Below are positions 13,401 to 24,774 of a stretch of DNA of 64,000 nucleotides, piece after piece. The translations under genes were made by a program, and so were the position numbers. The notes beneath the pieces were generated by a model. It saw only the letters and a list, made by a program, of their open reading frames with translations. It did not search any database and was not told where the DNA came from. The stretch lies in the NCBI GenBank assembly GCA_030581615.1, contig JAKTTT010000012.1, positions 248,001 to 312,000 on the forward strand, read 5' to 3'. Positions within the stretch are counted from its first letter, which is position 1. Each line of letters starts with the position of its first letter. This DNA comes from Alloascoidea africana. Taxonomy: Eukaryota; Ascomycota; Alloascoideomycetes; Alloascoideales; Alloascoideaceae.

Positions 13401-16400
13401 ATTCCAACGAAGCCTATTATGTTGACTTGATGAGAATAGAAACGGAATTACTGTCATCCATTTCTTTATTATGAAAGAAAGAAAGCGAACTAAGGGCGCT
13501 TTGGACTGCAGAAAGCAAAACTAGGTTTATCTATCCTGTTTTCAATGCCATTGCAGCTATTTCTTCCCAAGGTTTGCTAATGCTTGTGCTTCTTTGGCAT
13601 ACCAAATCATTCATTTTCTAAAGCCAACCAATATTGAAAGTGACCCTATTCATCATCATCTACTGAATTTTGAAGTTATAGCGATTAGGTTGAAAAAACA
13701 GTTTTTGTTGATGGCGAAACCTGTTTTGGTAAAATTTCCCGGTGCTCAGATTCAAGACAGCAACAACGTTCGGTCAGTTATAATATTAATTATCATGGCA
13801 TCCACAAGGATGTATGAATGTAAGGCACCAAGTTAAAATTTTGCAAACCAACATGAATAGGGATATCTAGTTTGTGGAATTAGGACCATGCCTTACTCTT
13901 CACAATATTCAAAATGAGATGAGAAGTACAAGCAGATACAAGAATATCATCTCACTAATAAGAATTTAAAGATAATAGTATTTAAACTTGTTCTATTAGA
14001 CACGAAGAAAAGGCTTTGTTATATACATGAAGGAATACTTTTTCAATAGTAGTAAGGTGTAAAAAGGATGTCATAGAATCAAATGTGGTGGGTGATAACA
14101 AAAAGCTAACGAAAATCGCAACCAGTATAGCCAGAGTTTGCCTACTTGAAATTTAACTTCTTTCAATTTTTCACCCATTACTGCCATTAAACATTACCAT
14201 ACTGTTCATTTTCTACGAACAGTATCTATTCTTTAACTTTCATGTTTGCTAAATGATGAATTTCTATACTACTCATCTAGCTTCATATCATCACGTGAAA
14301 ATGTGGAGCTCTGAAACGTAGCCCTTTGTGTCTATTCGTTTTGTTAACCTGCTACTATCAGGAAGGAATTGAGAATGATTCTTTATTTCAATCTTAGTTG
14401 ACTGATTCTACTGTTGTTGGTCATTCAACTTTAACTTGACAGCCAGGAACGCAACCACTGTTAGAAACTAATCCAAGGAGTGGAAGCAGCAAATTCTCTT
14501 CATGCTGTTAATTTGATGGAAACCCTCTTTTGAGATTCTGATATGTCCGAATTTACAGTGATATTAAGAACTCAATATGAGGGGGAAATGATTTCATCAC
14601 TGTATCAACTTTCTGAATGATACGAACAATAATGGCACCTTTGATTTGATCATTATTTGACTGAATTTGTTGTAATTTCAAGTAAATGAACGGTTGAACA
14701 ATACTTAGTATTCATTAACATAGCACAGATAAGTGGCAATAAAGAAAACTAGGAAATCGGTAAAGATCTTGCCCTCGAGGTAAACAATACAGCTTTTACA
14801 TTACAAGATATGCCTCAGAAGAACAAGATTTTGTTTCTTTTAGCCTATAAATGTTGTGCTGTCTATCACCAGGCACTCAACAACGAGGACTGGTTTCTTC
14901 AACAGTGAATTAACATATGACTTCCGGTTTCCTCTATGCCATACTCAGTCTGTTACAACATTCCATAATCTGTCGAACATGTCACAGGAGAATTTAATGC
15001 TAAGGAATGGTGGTTGGGTTGATACTGTGTTACTGAAATAGAGTCAAGCTGGGATTAGACTCACCACAGTTTTCAAGATGCTATTAGAATACCTTTCGGC
15101 ACAAAATGGCACCATCAAGAAATTTTAAAAGAAAAATGGAACAAAATAAATGTTCTCGTTCGAGTCCATTAAATCTACAGCACAATAGAATTGAAACCTG
15201 ATCACTATTAAGCATGCGTGGCGATAACAAAGCATCCTTTTTGGGCCGAAGTTAGTAGGCAAATCAGCATGAGGGAGAGCAGTATTTTGTCTACTGTATT
15301 GGAAAAGTAATCGAACATTTCCTATTATACACAGCAAGCTCTATGAGAATAGAAAGATTGAAAACCTGATACACATTTACAGGATGGAGAGTTTTCACCT
15401 CTCTTGGCCACTAGTTTCAGTTTCTTTCTTCAACCAAAAGATCAAAAAGGAGTCAGATAATGTTTTGCTTCTCAGAGACAAATTCCTTTTGTATTTAACA
15501 ATGGTTTTCTCAAAGGTTGAATCAACCTTTCCACTAACTACTTTAAAGAAGGCAGTGCATCTACTGTTTTCTACCATTAGCTATGACTAAATATGGATAA
15601 GATGATAGGAGAGATTGATGGACGATAAAAACTGGAAGTTTTACTTTGAGTTGAACTCTTTGGATTGTTCATCTTTCGGACGTTTCTTTAAGAGCAGCTC
15701 GGATGGTAATTCTCAAGATCAATCCAGAGAATTCCCTTAATCCGAGACAACTTCAAAGAGAGTTCGGAGTCCAGCCTGTGTGTTCCATACTACTACTCGT
15801 TTCAAGAGTTCCCCAACCTTCCACAGAAAAAAGAACTGATTGTGAAATGCCCCACAAACGTTCCAATGTTTTTATTTCAAGTTAACGGGGCACAGATTTG
15901 AGTGCCAAAGAAGATAAATTTGTGAATTCAAACCAATCAGGTTTGTTATTAGAAGTCCAATCTCCCTAAATCCGAAATCAAAACTTTAAAAAGTTGAAAT
16001 TTTGATCCCAAGATCAAAAGTCCGACACATTCACCGTCGGTGCTCTGATGCTATTAAGGAGCCTACACGAAATATGGAAAGCTGCAACATGGAGAAAGAA
16101 GTATAAATTGCAACCACCCTTCAAAATACTCGTTTCCAATGTTTGGTGGGTCGTTAGTCTAGCTCTGTGAATGTTTGTCCTGTTCAATCCATCCTTTAGA
16201 ACGAACAAATAAATCCCGGATTAGCTATAGGTAGACGCTTAAGGACATTATTTCTCATTCTACCTGAAGAATATGGCGATTAGGAAAATGTTTCAAAAAT
16301 TATTAATGCAAAAGAAGATGACAGATTACTTTCCAACCATTTCTACATGTCGTTAAAGAAGGCTTCTGGGCTAAAGCCCTTGTTTAGGGTGTCTGCCAAA

Positions 16401-17386
16401 GTGACAGAAAAATGCTTCAACAACCCCAGGTTACACAATTATAATAAGCATTCCTTGGGTAGGGAGGTTTCTTTACATTTTCTGTCTTTCTTCAGGAGAA
16501 TGAATCTAGATCTGTAATCATACTCATTACATTTCACAAGATATAAAGATTAATAATCCCTTTTGACAATCTCGAGTTGCGATTCCGGGCTTCACATTCG
16601 CATTCCCGGACAAAAACTATGAAAATATTGTTATTAACAACTTTAGGGAAAATATCTGATCAGCCTTGAGATCAGTCGCCTACTATAAGCTTTAAAGCTC
16701 ACCATGTTTGTACCACTTAGAATTATGGGTTCCTGTATCCATGATTTAGATGTTTCTGTTACAACTACACTTTCATTAGTTCCGAAAGGTTCTATGAAAT
16801 AGTGGTGCCTTCCAAGAAAGAGTTTTAGAAGAATGAGATTCCCTTTCTACAAAATGGGGTAAAAGCAGCCCAAAGGAGCAGATTTCCGTTTTGAGCATTA
16901 AATTAACACACTTGGCCCCTTGTTGCCTGGGGTCTCGAAGAACAAGTTAAATGAAAAAGATAAATTAGTGAAACGAATTGCCCAATAGTAAGGGACTTGC
17001 GTAAATTGTTTTAATAACTCGCGAAAGTACAATCCATGTTCATTAGATTTTGAAAATTCAGGGGATAATAGGGGGAATTAAGGGTTGAATGAATGATGCC
17101 ACAACTTGGCATTTTGTTGAGTTTTCCAAAGGCTCTTCTCTATTGTTTGAAATATGCACGCATGTTTGTGATTCTCTGTGAAACCCTTTATATTTCTCGT
17201 CTCTTCTCGATTTTTTTGGACAACAACTCTTCAGTTTCATGCCTTATCGTTAACCTGAACATTCCTTATTTTGGTGTCATACTTTCCTTACTTTAAAATC
17301 GGAACAACACAAGCTCATGTATGTGACTTTGAAGAAACAATCACTTTGGTGCGGGAATACTAACAAAAATTCATGAAGAAAAAACG
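10406..17386. other. Gene-poor AT-rich stretch between the velvet and SUN genes
   Basis: About 7 kb with no supportable gene. All open frames are under about 80 codons, lie on both strands and match nothing recognisable. Several TTCGA-containing sites (near 11095 and 15157) were tested as tRNA T-arms and fail to pair. The 3' end must hold the promoter of the SUN gene. No repeat or mobile element could be identified by eye. Confidence 0.6.
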
Positions 17387-18511
17387 ATGCGGTTCATTAC
17401 ATCTTGCTTGCTAGCCCTGGTGGCAGCAAAAGCTATAGTTGGAGCCCCAGCTCCTCACGATCATTTTCACAACATACACAAGAAAGATGTTGTGTATGTG
17501 ACAGTCACCAAAGTTAACTACGTTACAGGCGGTGTAGATAAGGCTCTTGAAACGGAAAATCAAGAAGCAGCTATTGAGACATCAGAACAGCAGCAACCAA
17601 CTCCCACGCCCGAGGCAATAAAGACAACAACGGAATCCACTCAAGATGAGTCTGAATCCTCAAGCACAAAGTCTAGTTCCTCATCTGGTATCTTCGGAGA
17701 TCTCTCGGCATTTTCTGGTCCGAATGAAAAGTTTCAGGACGGCACAATTAAATGCTCTTCATTTCCATCAGGCCAAGGAGTCATTGGAATAGATTGGATT
17801 GGTCTGGATGGATGGACTACAATATCGGATGGAGATGCAAACACTGGAAGTTCTTGCGCTCCTGGTTATTATTGTTCTTATGCCTGCCAGGCAGGCATGT
17901 CAAAAACACAGTGGCCAAGCGAACAACCAGCAAGTGGTGCTACAGTCGGAGGTTTAATCTGTAAGGATGATGGATATCTGTACAGATCAAACCAAGATTC
18001 GGATTATCTTTGTGTCTGGGGTGAAGACTCAGCTCAAGTTGAATCCAAGCTTGATAGCGTTGTCAGCGTTTGCAGGACTGATTATCCTGGAAGTGAAAAC
18101 ATGTGCATCCCGACAGTTGTTGAAGGCGGCAATTCACAGCCCCTTACTGTCGTTGATCAAGACTCATACTTTAGATGGATGTCACTAAAGACATCTGCTC
18201 AATACTATGTTAACAATGCTGGCATCTCAGTGGAGGATGGATGCATTTGGGGTACGGATTCTGGCACAGTGGGAAATTGGGCCCCCTTGGTGTTTGGGGC
18301 TGGAACCACAGACGGGATTACGTATCTCTCATTAATTCCCAACCCTAACAATAAGGATGCGGCAAACTTCAATGTCAAAATCGTTGCTGAAGAAGGTTCA
18401 AATCTCAGCGGCTCTTGTACATATGAAAACGGCATATACAATGGAGGCTCTGGATCTGATGGTTGCACAGTGGCCGTTACATCTGGCCGGGGACATTTCG
18501 TTCTCTACTAA
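17387..18511 (+). CDS. SUN-family secreted cell-wall protein (GH132-like)
   Basis: A 374-residue protein with no intron. The N-terminus ([20 protein letters not shown]) is a signal peptide. It is followed by [13 protein letters not shown], a motif common just after the signal in yeast SUN proteins, and then a Ser/Thr/Glu/Gln-rich linker to about residue 105. The C-terminal SUN domain begins with [21 protein letters not shown]. It carries the cysteine-rich core including [15 protein letters not shown] and ends at GHFVLY. SUN proteins (Sun4, Sim1, Uth1, Nca3) act on beta-glucan in the wall at septation and in wall remodelling; Uth1 also has a mitochondrial role. This copy is most like the general SUN4/SIM1 type, and orthology to one yeast paralogue is not claimed. 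Confidence 0.93.
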   Translation: MRFITSCLLALVAAKAIVGAPAPHDHFHNIHKKDVVYVTVTKVNYVTGGVDKALETENQEAAIETSEQQQPTPTPEAIKTTTESTQDESESSSTKSSSSSGIFGDLSAFSGPNEKFQDGTIKCSSFPSGQGVIGIDWIGLDGWTTISDGDANTGSSCAPGYYCSYACQAGMSKTQWPSEQPASGATVGGLICKDDGYLYRSNQDSDYLCVWGEDSAQVESKLDSVVSVCRTDYPGSENMCIPTVVEGGNSQPLTVVDQDSYFRWMSLKTSAQYYVNNAGISVEDGCIWGTDSGTVGNWAPLVFGAGTTDGITYLSLIPNPNNKDAANFNVKIVAEEGSNLSGSCTYENGIYNGGSGSDGCTVAVTSGRGHFVLY

Positions 18512-18959
18512 TTATGCCTTGAAGATACAAATTCTTTTTATTTTATCTTATGTTTGTCTGCCTTTATTCCAATTTGTTCAATAACGACTTATGAAATTAT
18601 TTGGGAAAAGTTTTTGTCGTGTAGATTGATTCTTTTTTGTTGGTTAAGGTTATGTGATCTTCGGTGTACTACACATTTATGTACTCAAAAGCTGTGTATA
18701 GCAAATTGAATTGATGGTTTTTCATAGTTCGAAAGATCCAGGGGTAGTAATCTTTTTAGATAGAATGTGCATAGTTTCTTTGGAGCAGTTACCCAGACTT
18801 TGAAATTAGTAGATTTAACTGCTCTGGAACTTTTGGTCTGCCAGACTGTTAAATCCTGCTGTTCTTGCAATTAGCTCTATTTGTTGCTGAAGTAGTGGAT
18901 AAAGGGCGCAATTGTATTATTGCACACGTTTCGACACTCTACGCACCGTTATCTTCTCC

Positions 18960-19601
18960 ATGATACCCCGACGACCGTTTGTTGAACTAGCCTTTCAAGC
19001 TCATTCGCTATCGATCAAGCATCTCAGCAAAATCAGATTACTCTACACATCTCCTTCAGTCGATAACAAGAATTCCAAACGATCACATCCTGATAAACCA
19101 AAATTCACACATCTAAATCAGCATGGAGAAGCACACATGGTTGACATTCATCATAAGGAGACTACTTATCGAGTAGCTACAGCTCAAGGAGAGTTAAGAT
19201 TCTCAAACCCTGAACTAACCGAGCTTATTAAAAATAACTCTTTAAAGAAAGGTGATGCCCTTAGCGTTGCTCGAATAGCTGGAATCATGGCGGTCAAGAA
19301 CACATCAAGTATCATTCCTCTGTGCCATCCGATTCCCATCACAAAGATCCAGAACGAGATTTGGGCAGAAAAGGAGGGCCAGACTGGCAGCGGCCAGGGA
19401 AAGGTGGTATGCAAGTGCACCGTTGAGTGTGACGGAAAAACTGGTGTCGAAATGGAAGCGATAGTTGGCGTAATGGCTAGTCTAGCCTCTGTCTACGACA
19501 TGTGCAAAGCGGTCGACAAACGAATGGTAATCGGAGACGTCAAAGTGCTGAAGAAATCAGGAGGAAGAAGCGGCGATTTCGAGCTGGTCGCAAACCAGTA
19601 G
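18960..19601 (+). CDS. MoaC: cyclic pyranopterin monophosphate synthase
   Basis: Makes cyclic pyranopterin monophosphate in the first phase of molybdenum cofactor synthesis, which in eukaryotes is mitochondrial. From the ATG at 18960 the protein has 213 residues. The first 50 or so are basic, poor in acidic residues and look like a mitochondrial presequence (MIPRRPFVELAFQAHSLS). The complete MoaC domain follows, with FTHLNQHGEAHMVDI, ARIAGIMAVKNTS, IPLCHPIPI, TGVEMEAIVGVMASL and YDMCKAVDKRM, ending in KSGGRSGDFELVA. An in-frame extension upstream lacks an ATG. In many filamentous fungi MoaC is fused to MoaA in one protein; here it stands alone and no MoaA is nearby. No intron. The gene implies that the organism makes molybdoenzymes such as nitrate reductase or sulfite oxidase. 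Confidence 0.93.
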   Translation: MIPRRPFVELAFQAHSLSIKHLSKIRLLYTSPSVDNKNSKRSHPDKPKFTHLNQHGEAHMVDIHHKETTYRVATAQGELRFSNPELTELIKNNSLKKGDALSVARIAGIMAVKNTSSIIPLCHPIPITKIQNEIWAEKEGQTGSGQGKVVCKCTVECDGKTGVEMEAIVGVMASLASVYDMCKAVDKRMVIGDVKVLKKSGGRSGDFELVANQ

Positions 19602-19845
19602 AGCCGGATCCAAATAGCGTCTTTTATCTAGGACTCGCACCCTTTGCCACAGCCAATCTAGACCACCTGGTTCCGTCCAAACTAACCTTCTGTCCTTTTG
19701 ACTTGCGCCCTTTCCTTGTACCTCTTATCCTTCTCCCTTCCATACTCCGAGATAAGACCCAATTCTTCTCAATTGACCCTCCAAGCCTGTTTCTGTCCTT
19801 TTTCTCGTACTGTTTGTTCCATTTTGCCCGTTCAGAAACGCTAGA

Positions 19846-21597
19846 ATGAAGCGCTCATGTCGGCGCTTGATCGTCATCTCACTAGTCGCATCATCGCTTG
19901 CTCTTATCGCTTGCCTCTCTCTGACCAGTTCCACCTCATGTGACACTTCTGTCTTTCCTCTCTATCAAGACAATCATATTGGAAGTAGTATAAGAGAATT
20001 GTTTCGAGCTGAGCGTTCGTCACCTAGAAAGAGCTTGATATATGCTTCAGATCACGAAATCCTCCCTGAAGATAAGCATGCTCAGCACTCTTTCCTTGCC
20101 TCTCCAAATTGGAAGTACCCTGTATCTCTTCTCCCACAAGAAGACTTTGATCACTGGATAAACTTCCAAACGGATGTTTCTTTCAACAATATAATTGAAA
20201 ACATTGCAGGAATAGGAAGTAATGTCCCTGATGGGATGCCTGGGGCAGTTGTTGCAAGCCCTTCAAAGTACTCTCCTAACTATTACTACCAATGGATCAG
20301 AGATGCAGCAATAACCATGAAATCTGTTGTTCTGCAATTCAATGATGAGGGAGCATTGAACTCAACTCTGCAAGGAGTGATCGAAAGCTATCTTAATACG
20401 TCTGCCCATCTTCAGCATGTGACTAATCCAAGCGGTTCCTTCGAAGATGGTTTGAAAGGACTTGGAGAACCCAAGTTCCTGGTCAATGGCTCAGTTTTCA
20501 AACATGTTTGGGGAAGACCTCAGCGAGATGGTCCGCCATTGAGAGCCATAACCTCAATATCGTACATAAACTCTATGGTTAACAACAGGCGAGCAACACC
20601 AGAAAACTTTACCGATCTTTATAAGACTTTGATCAAGCCTGATTTGGACTACACGGCACTTTACTGGAGAGAAAATGGCTTTGACTTATGGGAGGAAGTA
20701 AACGGTATTCATTTCTTTACAGCCATGGTTCAAATGAAGGCACTTATTCTTGGGAGGAGATTGGCGACTCAACTAAATGACTGGGAGTCCGCAAAGACTT
20801 ACCAAGAACACGAAAATGATATAAGAGAATTCATTTCCAACAATTTCTGGGATTCAACTACTCTGCATCTGCTTGAGACGATAAACTATACACGCCGAGG
20901 TGGTCTTGACTCGGCACTATTCCTGGGAGTGCTGCACGCAATAGATGAGTTTGAATGGGATGGAGAAGAATTAGATGACATTGTATATAAGCCATACTCT
21001 CCAGAGGTGATTTCTTCGTTGAACATGCTTCTTAATGACATGAGATGGCGATACCCATTGAACATTGAAAGGCTAAGGGCTTTTTCTAGAAAAGGCTGGA
21101 CTTCACCAAACCTCATTGGCATTGCAGTTGGAAGGTACCCAGAAGATGTATACGATGGATATGCAACGTCAATTGGCCATCCTTGGTTTCTGTGCACCTC
21201 CACGGTTGCCCATATGTTCTACTTGATTGCAGATTATCTCTCTACTAGAGATGACAGCTTCGTTCTGGAGTTGGATGACCATACCAAATCATTTTTTAGT
21301 TCAGTGCTTGGAATAGCCCGCGGATGGCCCGGTTCAGATAGTCTCTCAATACCTGCACACTCGGCATTATACAACTCCACCATCGAAGGGCTATTAAAGT
21401 TTGGAGACTCGTTTTTGGACGTCATCAGGGAACATCGCGACTCCCAGGGCAGTCTCAGCGAGCAGTTCGATCGAGTGACAGGCTACATGAGAGGCGCGAC
21501 GGACCTGACGTGGAGCTATGGGTCCTTTTGGAGTGCTGTTCGGCAGCGGAACAAATCTTATCTGCGGATGATGGATATGCGTGGTCGGAAAGGGTGA
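19846..21597 (+). CDS. GH15 glucoamylase (glucan 1,4-alpha-glucosidase), membrane-anchored or secreted
   Basis: Releases glucose from non-reducing ends of starch or glycogen. The protein has 583 residues and no intron. An N-terminal hydrophobic stretch (about residues 8-27, RLIVISLVASSLALIACLSL) after a basic start is a signal peptide or signal anchor. The GH15 catalytic domain fills the rest. It shows NYYYQWIRDAAITMKS, then NPSGSFEDGLKGLGEPKF, then GFDLWEEVNGIHFF, whose glutamate pair holds the catalytic acid. The C-terminal LSEQFDRVTGYMRGATDLTW carries the catalytic base. There is no starch-binding domain, and the length matches yeast enzymes such as Sga1. Several N-x-S/T sites suggest N-glycosylation. 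It lies downstream of the MoaC gene on the same strand; no functional link is implied. Confidence 0.94.
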   Translation: MKRSCRRLIVISLVASSLALIACLSLTSSTSCDTSVFPLYQDNHIGSSIRELFRAERSSPRKSLIYASDHEILPEDKHAQHSFLASPNWKYPVSLLPQEDFDHWINFQTDVSFNNIIENIAGIGSNVPDGMPGAVVASPSKYSPNYYYQWIRDAAITMKSVVLQFNDEGALNSTLQGVIESYLNTSAHLQHVTNPSGSFEDGLKGLGEPKFLVNGSVFKHVWGRPQRDGPPLRAITSISYINSMVNNRRATPENFTDLYKTLIKPDLDYTALYWRENGFDLWEEVNGIHFFTAMVQMKALILGRRLATQLNDWESAKTYQEHENDIREFISNNFWDSTTLHLLETINYTRRGGLDSALFLGVLHAIDEFEWDGEELDDIVYKPYSPEVISSLNMLLNDMRWRYPLNIERLRAFSRKGWTSPNLIGIAVGRYPEDVYDGYATSIGHPWFLCTSTVAHMFYLIADYLSTRDDSFVLELDDHTKSFFSSVLGIARGWPGSDSLSIPAHSALYNSTIEGLLKFGDSFLDVIREHRDSQGSLSEQFDRVTGYMRGATDLTWSYGSFWSAVRQRNKSYLRMMDMRGRKG

Positions 21598-21715
21598 AGG
21601 GTAGTTACAGCGCCCTATTAGGACAGTTCTTAAGTAGACCATGTTTGTTCTTCGGGCCTTTCAAGAAGTTTATCCTTCTCTTTCTCTTCTCTCCACCAGC
21701 CTTCCCTATTCCAAA

Positions 21716-22905
21716 ATGCTTAGAACAGCTATCTCCAGGGTAAGTTCCAAGACACCCATGCGAATTGTTGTCTTGTGAACAACGTAAAACTAATACCATA
21801 TGCCATTTAGTCCCTTTGTGCCACTAGAAGGCCCCTTTGCCAGCGAACGTTTGCGTCCTTGGCGGCCACAGATGCCTTTGAACCGAAGAAATACGGCGGA
21901 AGATACACCGTTACTTTGATTCCCGGAGATGGTATTGGTGCTGAAATAACAGATTCCGTCAAGACAATTTTCAAAGCCGAAAATGTCCCAATTGATTTTG
22001 AGCAGATCGAAGTCAGCGGTCTTGACGGAGCTTCGGATGACTTGGTCCAGGAGGCTATCCTGTCATTGAAGAGAAACAAGGTAGGATTAAAGGGTATTCT
22101 GTACACCCCTGTTGAGAAATCTGGCCATGTTTCCTTTAACGTTGCTCTTCGTAAGCAGCTTGACATTTTCGCCAGTTTGGTTCTCATCAAGAACATCCCA
22201 GGTGTCCATTCAAGACTTGATGGAATCGACATGGCTTTGATCAGAGAAAACACCGAAGGCGAGTACTCTGGTCTCGAGCACCAGTCAGTTAAAGGTGTTG
22301 TTGAATCTCTCAAGATCATTACCAAATACAAGTCGGAGAGAATCGCCCGTTTTGCATTTGACTTTGCCGAAAAGAACGGGAGGAAGAAGGTCACTGCGAT
22401 TCACAAGGCCAACATCATGAAGCTGGCTGATGGACTTTTCCGCCAAACTGTCAAAGAGGTCGGCGCTGATTATCCCGACATTGAGGTTAACGACATGATT
22501 GTGGACAATGCCTCCATGCAGGCTGTTTCATGGCCTCAACAATTTGATGTTCTGGTTACTCCAAACTTGTATGGCACGATCTTGACGAACATCGGCACAG
22601 CTCTTGTGGGAGGACCAGGCTTGGTTCCTGGCGTCAACATAGGGCGGGAGCATGCTGTCTTTGAGCCAGGCTGCCGTCACGTTGGACTCGGCATGAAGGG
22701 CCGAAACGAAGCAAACCCCACGGCAATGATCCTCAGTGCTTCTATGATGTTGAGACACTTGGGTCTCGACGACCATGCGGACAGAATTAGCAAAGCTACC
22801 TACAACGTGCTCGCTGCTCAAGAGATCCGGACCAAGGATCTCGGCGGAAACTCTTCCACCTCTGAGTTTACCAAGGCCGTCTTGAACGAAATCGAGAAGC
22901 TCTAA
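21716..22905 (+). CDS. IDH1: NAD-dependent isocitrate dehydrogenase subunit 1, mitochondrial
   Basis: Subunit of the allosteric mitochondrial IDH that converts isocitrate to 2-oxoglutarate in the TCA cycle. A 24-nt first exon (21716-21739, MLRTAISR) is joined to exon 2 (21811-22905); the intron has a GTAAGT donor and an ACTAAT-like branch. The 372-residue product starts with an arginine- and serine-rich targeting sequence ending near RTFASLAATD. Family signatures include VTLIPGDGIGAEI, IRENTEGEYSGLEHQSV, TAIHKANIMKLADGLF, NLYGTILTNIGTALVGGPGL and VFEPGCRHVG. The last blocks (VGLGMKGRNEANPTAMI; DLGGNSSTSEFT) match yeast Idh1, the regulatory subunit, better than Idh2. Without the splice the conserved presequence is lost, which is why the first exon is favoured. 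Confidence 0.93.
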
Positions 22906-23142
22906 ACTCTTGTTTTCTATTTACCTTCCAGACATATTATTTATTATTAGCAATAGCAATTGGAATCCTCACCTGCCTCTAAGTACTCCATTTCCCAGTA
23001 GTCGGTATGAATGAACCGGTCCTGCCGGATGCCGATCTGATGAGATGAATGTTACCCTGCCACCACGCTGGACCCAATGTAAGCTACTGACGCCAGGCAA
23101 GAGCATTGCCAGACCTCCCCAAAAGATCTTTAACTAGTCAAC

Positions 23143-24477
23143 ATGGTGGGGCTTCGCCGTCGAAGAAACAGTGAGGAGAGCGTGGGTAGCGCTCATTCCA
23201 TGTCCGACTCGGGCTCTGACGAGGCTATCAAAATCAAAAACCGTAGACCAAAGGGTAAGCTACAATTCAAAGGCTTGGGTGGGAATAATGAGCCTTACTA
23301 ACTCACTCGCTTGCGGATAGAGAATGCGTTCACACAACAACAGCTGAAAGCTTACCATCCTATTCTGACCCACAAAACGGTAATTCCACTGTTCTTTGTG
23401 ATCGCTCTCATATTTGTGCCCCTTGGCGGTGGCATGTATTATGGTGGAACCCACGTTGAGAACTTGACGGTTGAGTACACCCACTGTTCAACACTGGCAT
23501 CTACTGAGCACTATAGCCCGATTCCTTCAAAGTATTACGAGCTAAACTTCAAGACAGAGACCGATGCAACTTCAAACTCTTCATATCACCAGCCCATGTG
23601 GAAGCTGTTTGTGAATGAAAGTGAGCGGTACGACGAGGACAAGAACGTTTGTCTTGTCCAGTTTGAAATTCCAAACAGTTTAGGGCCACCAGTCCTATTC
23701 TTCTACAAGTTGACAAACTTCCACCAGAACCATCGACGTTATGTAAAGAGTTTTAGCGAAGACCAACTCAACGGCAAGGTAGTCAGTATTGATACGCTCA
23801 AGAACACAGTTGGACAGAACTGCAAGCCTCTTGTTACCAACAGCGAGGGTATTCCGTACTATCCGTGTGGTGTTATTTCCAACTCTTTGTTCAACGACAC
23901 CTTCACTTCTCTTAGTGCAGTGAACGGAACAGATAATGACTACGATATGACAGAAAAGGGAATTGCCTGGAGTACCGACAAAAACAGATTCAAAAAGACA
24001 CAGTATAAAGCTTCTGAGATTGCACCTCCACCAAATTGGGTCAAAATGTTTCCGGATGGGTATAATGATTCCAACATACCTGATATTTCGCAGTGGGAAC
24101 ACTTTCAGAATTGGATGAGGACGAGCGGTCTTCCCACTTTCAGCAAATTAGAGAAGAGAAACGACGATGATTCTTTGAAACCAGGTATTTATGAAGTTGC
24201 TATTGGCGAACACTTCCCAGTGTTGGAGTTTTCGGGAACAAAGTCTATAGTTATCAGCACACGATCTATCATTGGCGGCCGTTCTCCCTTTTTGGGCATT
24301 GCTTGGATTGTTGTTGGTGGGCTATGCTTTCTGTTGGCATTGGTATTCTTAACAACACATCTGATACACCCCCGGAAACTAGGAGACCATAAATACCTGA
24401 GCTGGAACCAAGAGCAGCAAGAATTGGTAGAGCCTACAAGACCCGAACCAAGGTCCGGGAATAGTGATATTATGTGA
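23143..24477 (+). CDS. CDC50/LEM3-family P4-ATPase (flippase) subunit
   Basis: CDC50 proteins are obligate partners of P4-ATPases and move aminophospholipids across Golgi, endosomal and plasma membranes. Exons 23143-23254 and 23321-24477 join in frame to 422 residues; the 66-nt intron has GTAAGC and a perfect TACTAAC branch. The protein has a basic/acidic cytosolic N-terminus, then the conserved NAFTQQQLKAYHPILT. The first membrane segment is VIPLFFVIALIFVPLGGGMY. A large luminal domain with paired cysteines and N-glycosylation sites follows. The second membrane segment (about LGIAWIVVGGLCFLLALVFL) precedes the family block HPRKLGDHKYLSWN. Which of Cdc50, Lem3 or Crf1 it corresponds to cannot be told. 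Confidence 0.94.
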
Positions 24478-24774
24478 GAACTAGAGTTCAGGTATTGAAT
24501 AGGATTATTATCAGATTGCTTTTAGTATTTTTGTTTGTGTTTTATAGGATAGTATACTTGATACTAACACACTATAAGAAGTATAGAACTGATTCAGAAC
24601 TTGAGAGTCGAATTAATGTGTCTTTAGGGACTAAACTACAACGTGCCCTTCTAGCATTAAAGATCGTAAAGATGAAAATGAGTGCGTATATTTCAGTACA
24701 CGTACGTGGAAATTTTTCTAGCCTACACAAGACAAAAAGACGAATTGCTTTAGACCAAGAGTGAGAGATTAAGG

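Noticed and set aside
15145-15170. CGTTCGAGTCC resembling a tRNA B box
   Set aside because: T-stem pairing fails and no A box lies at the right distance.
24474-24764. A 96-codon frame between the CDC50-type gene and SUP45
   Set aside because: Starts at GTG, overlaps the previous stop codon and has no recognisable features; taken as 3' UTR and promoter.
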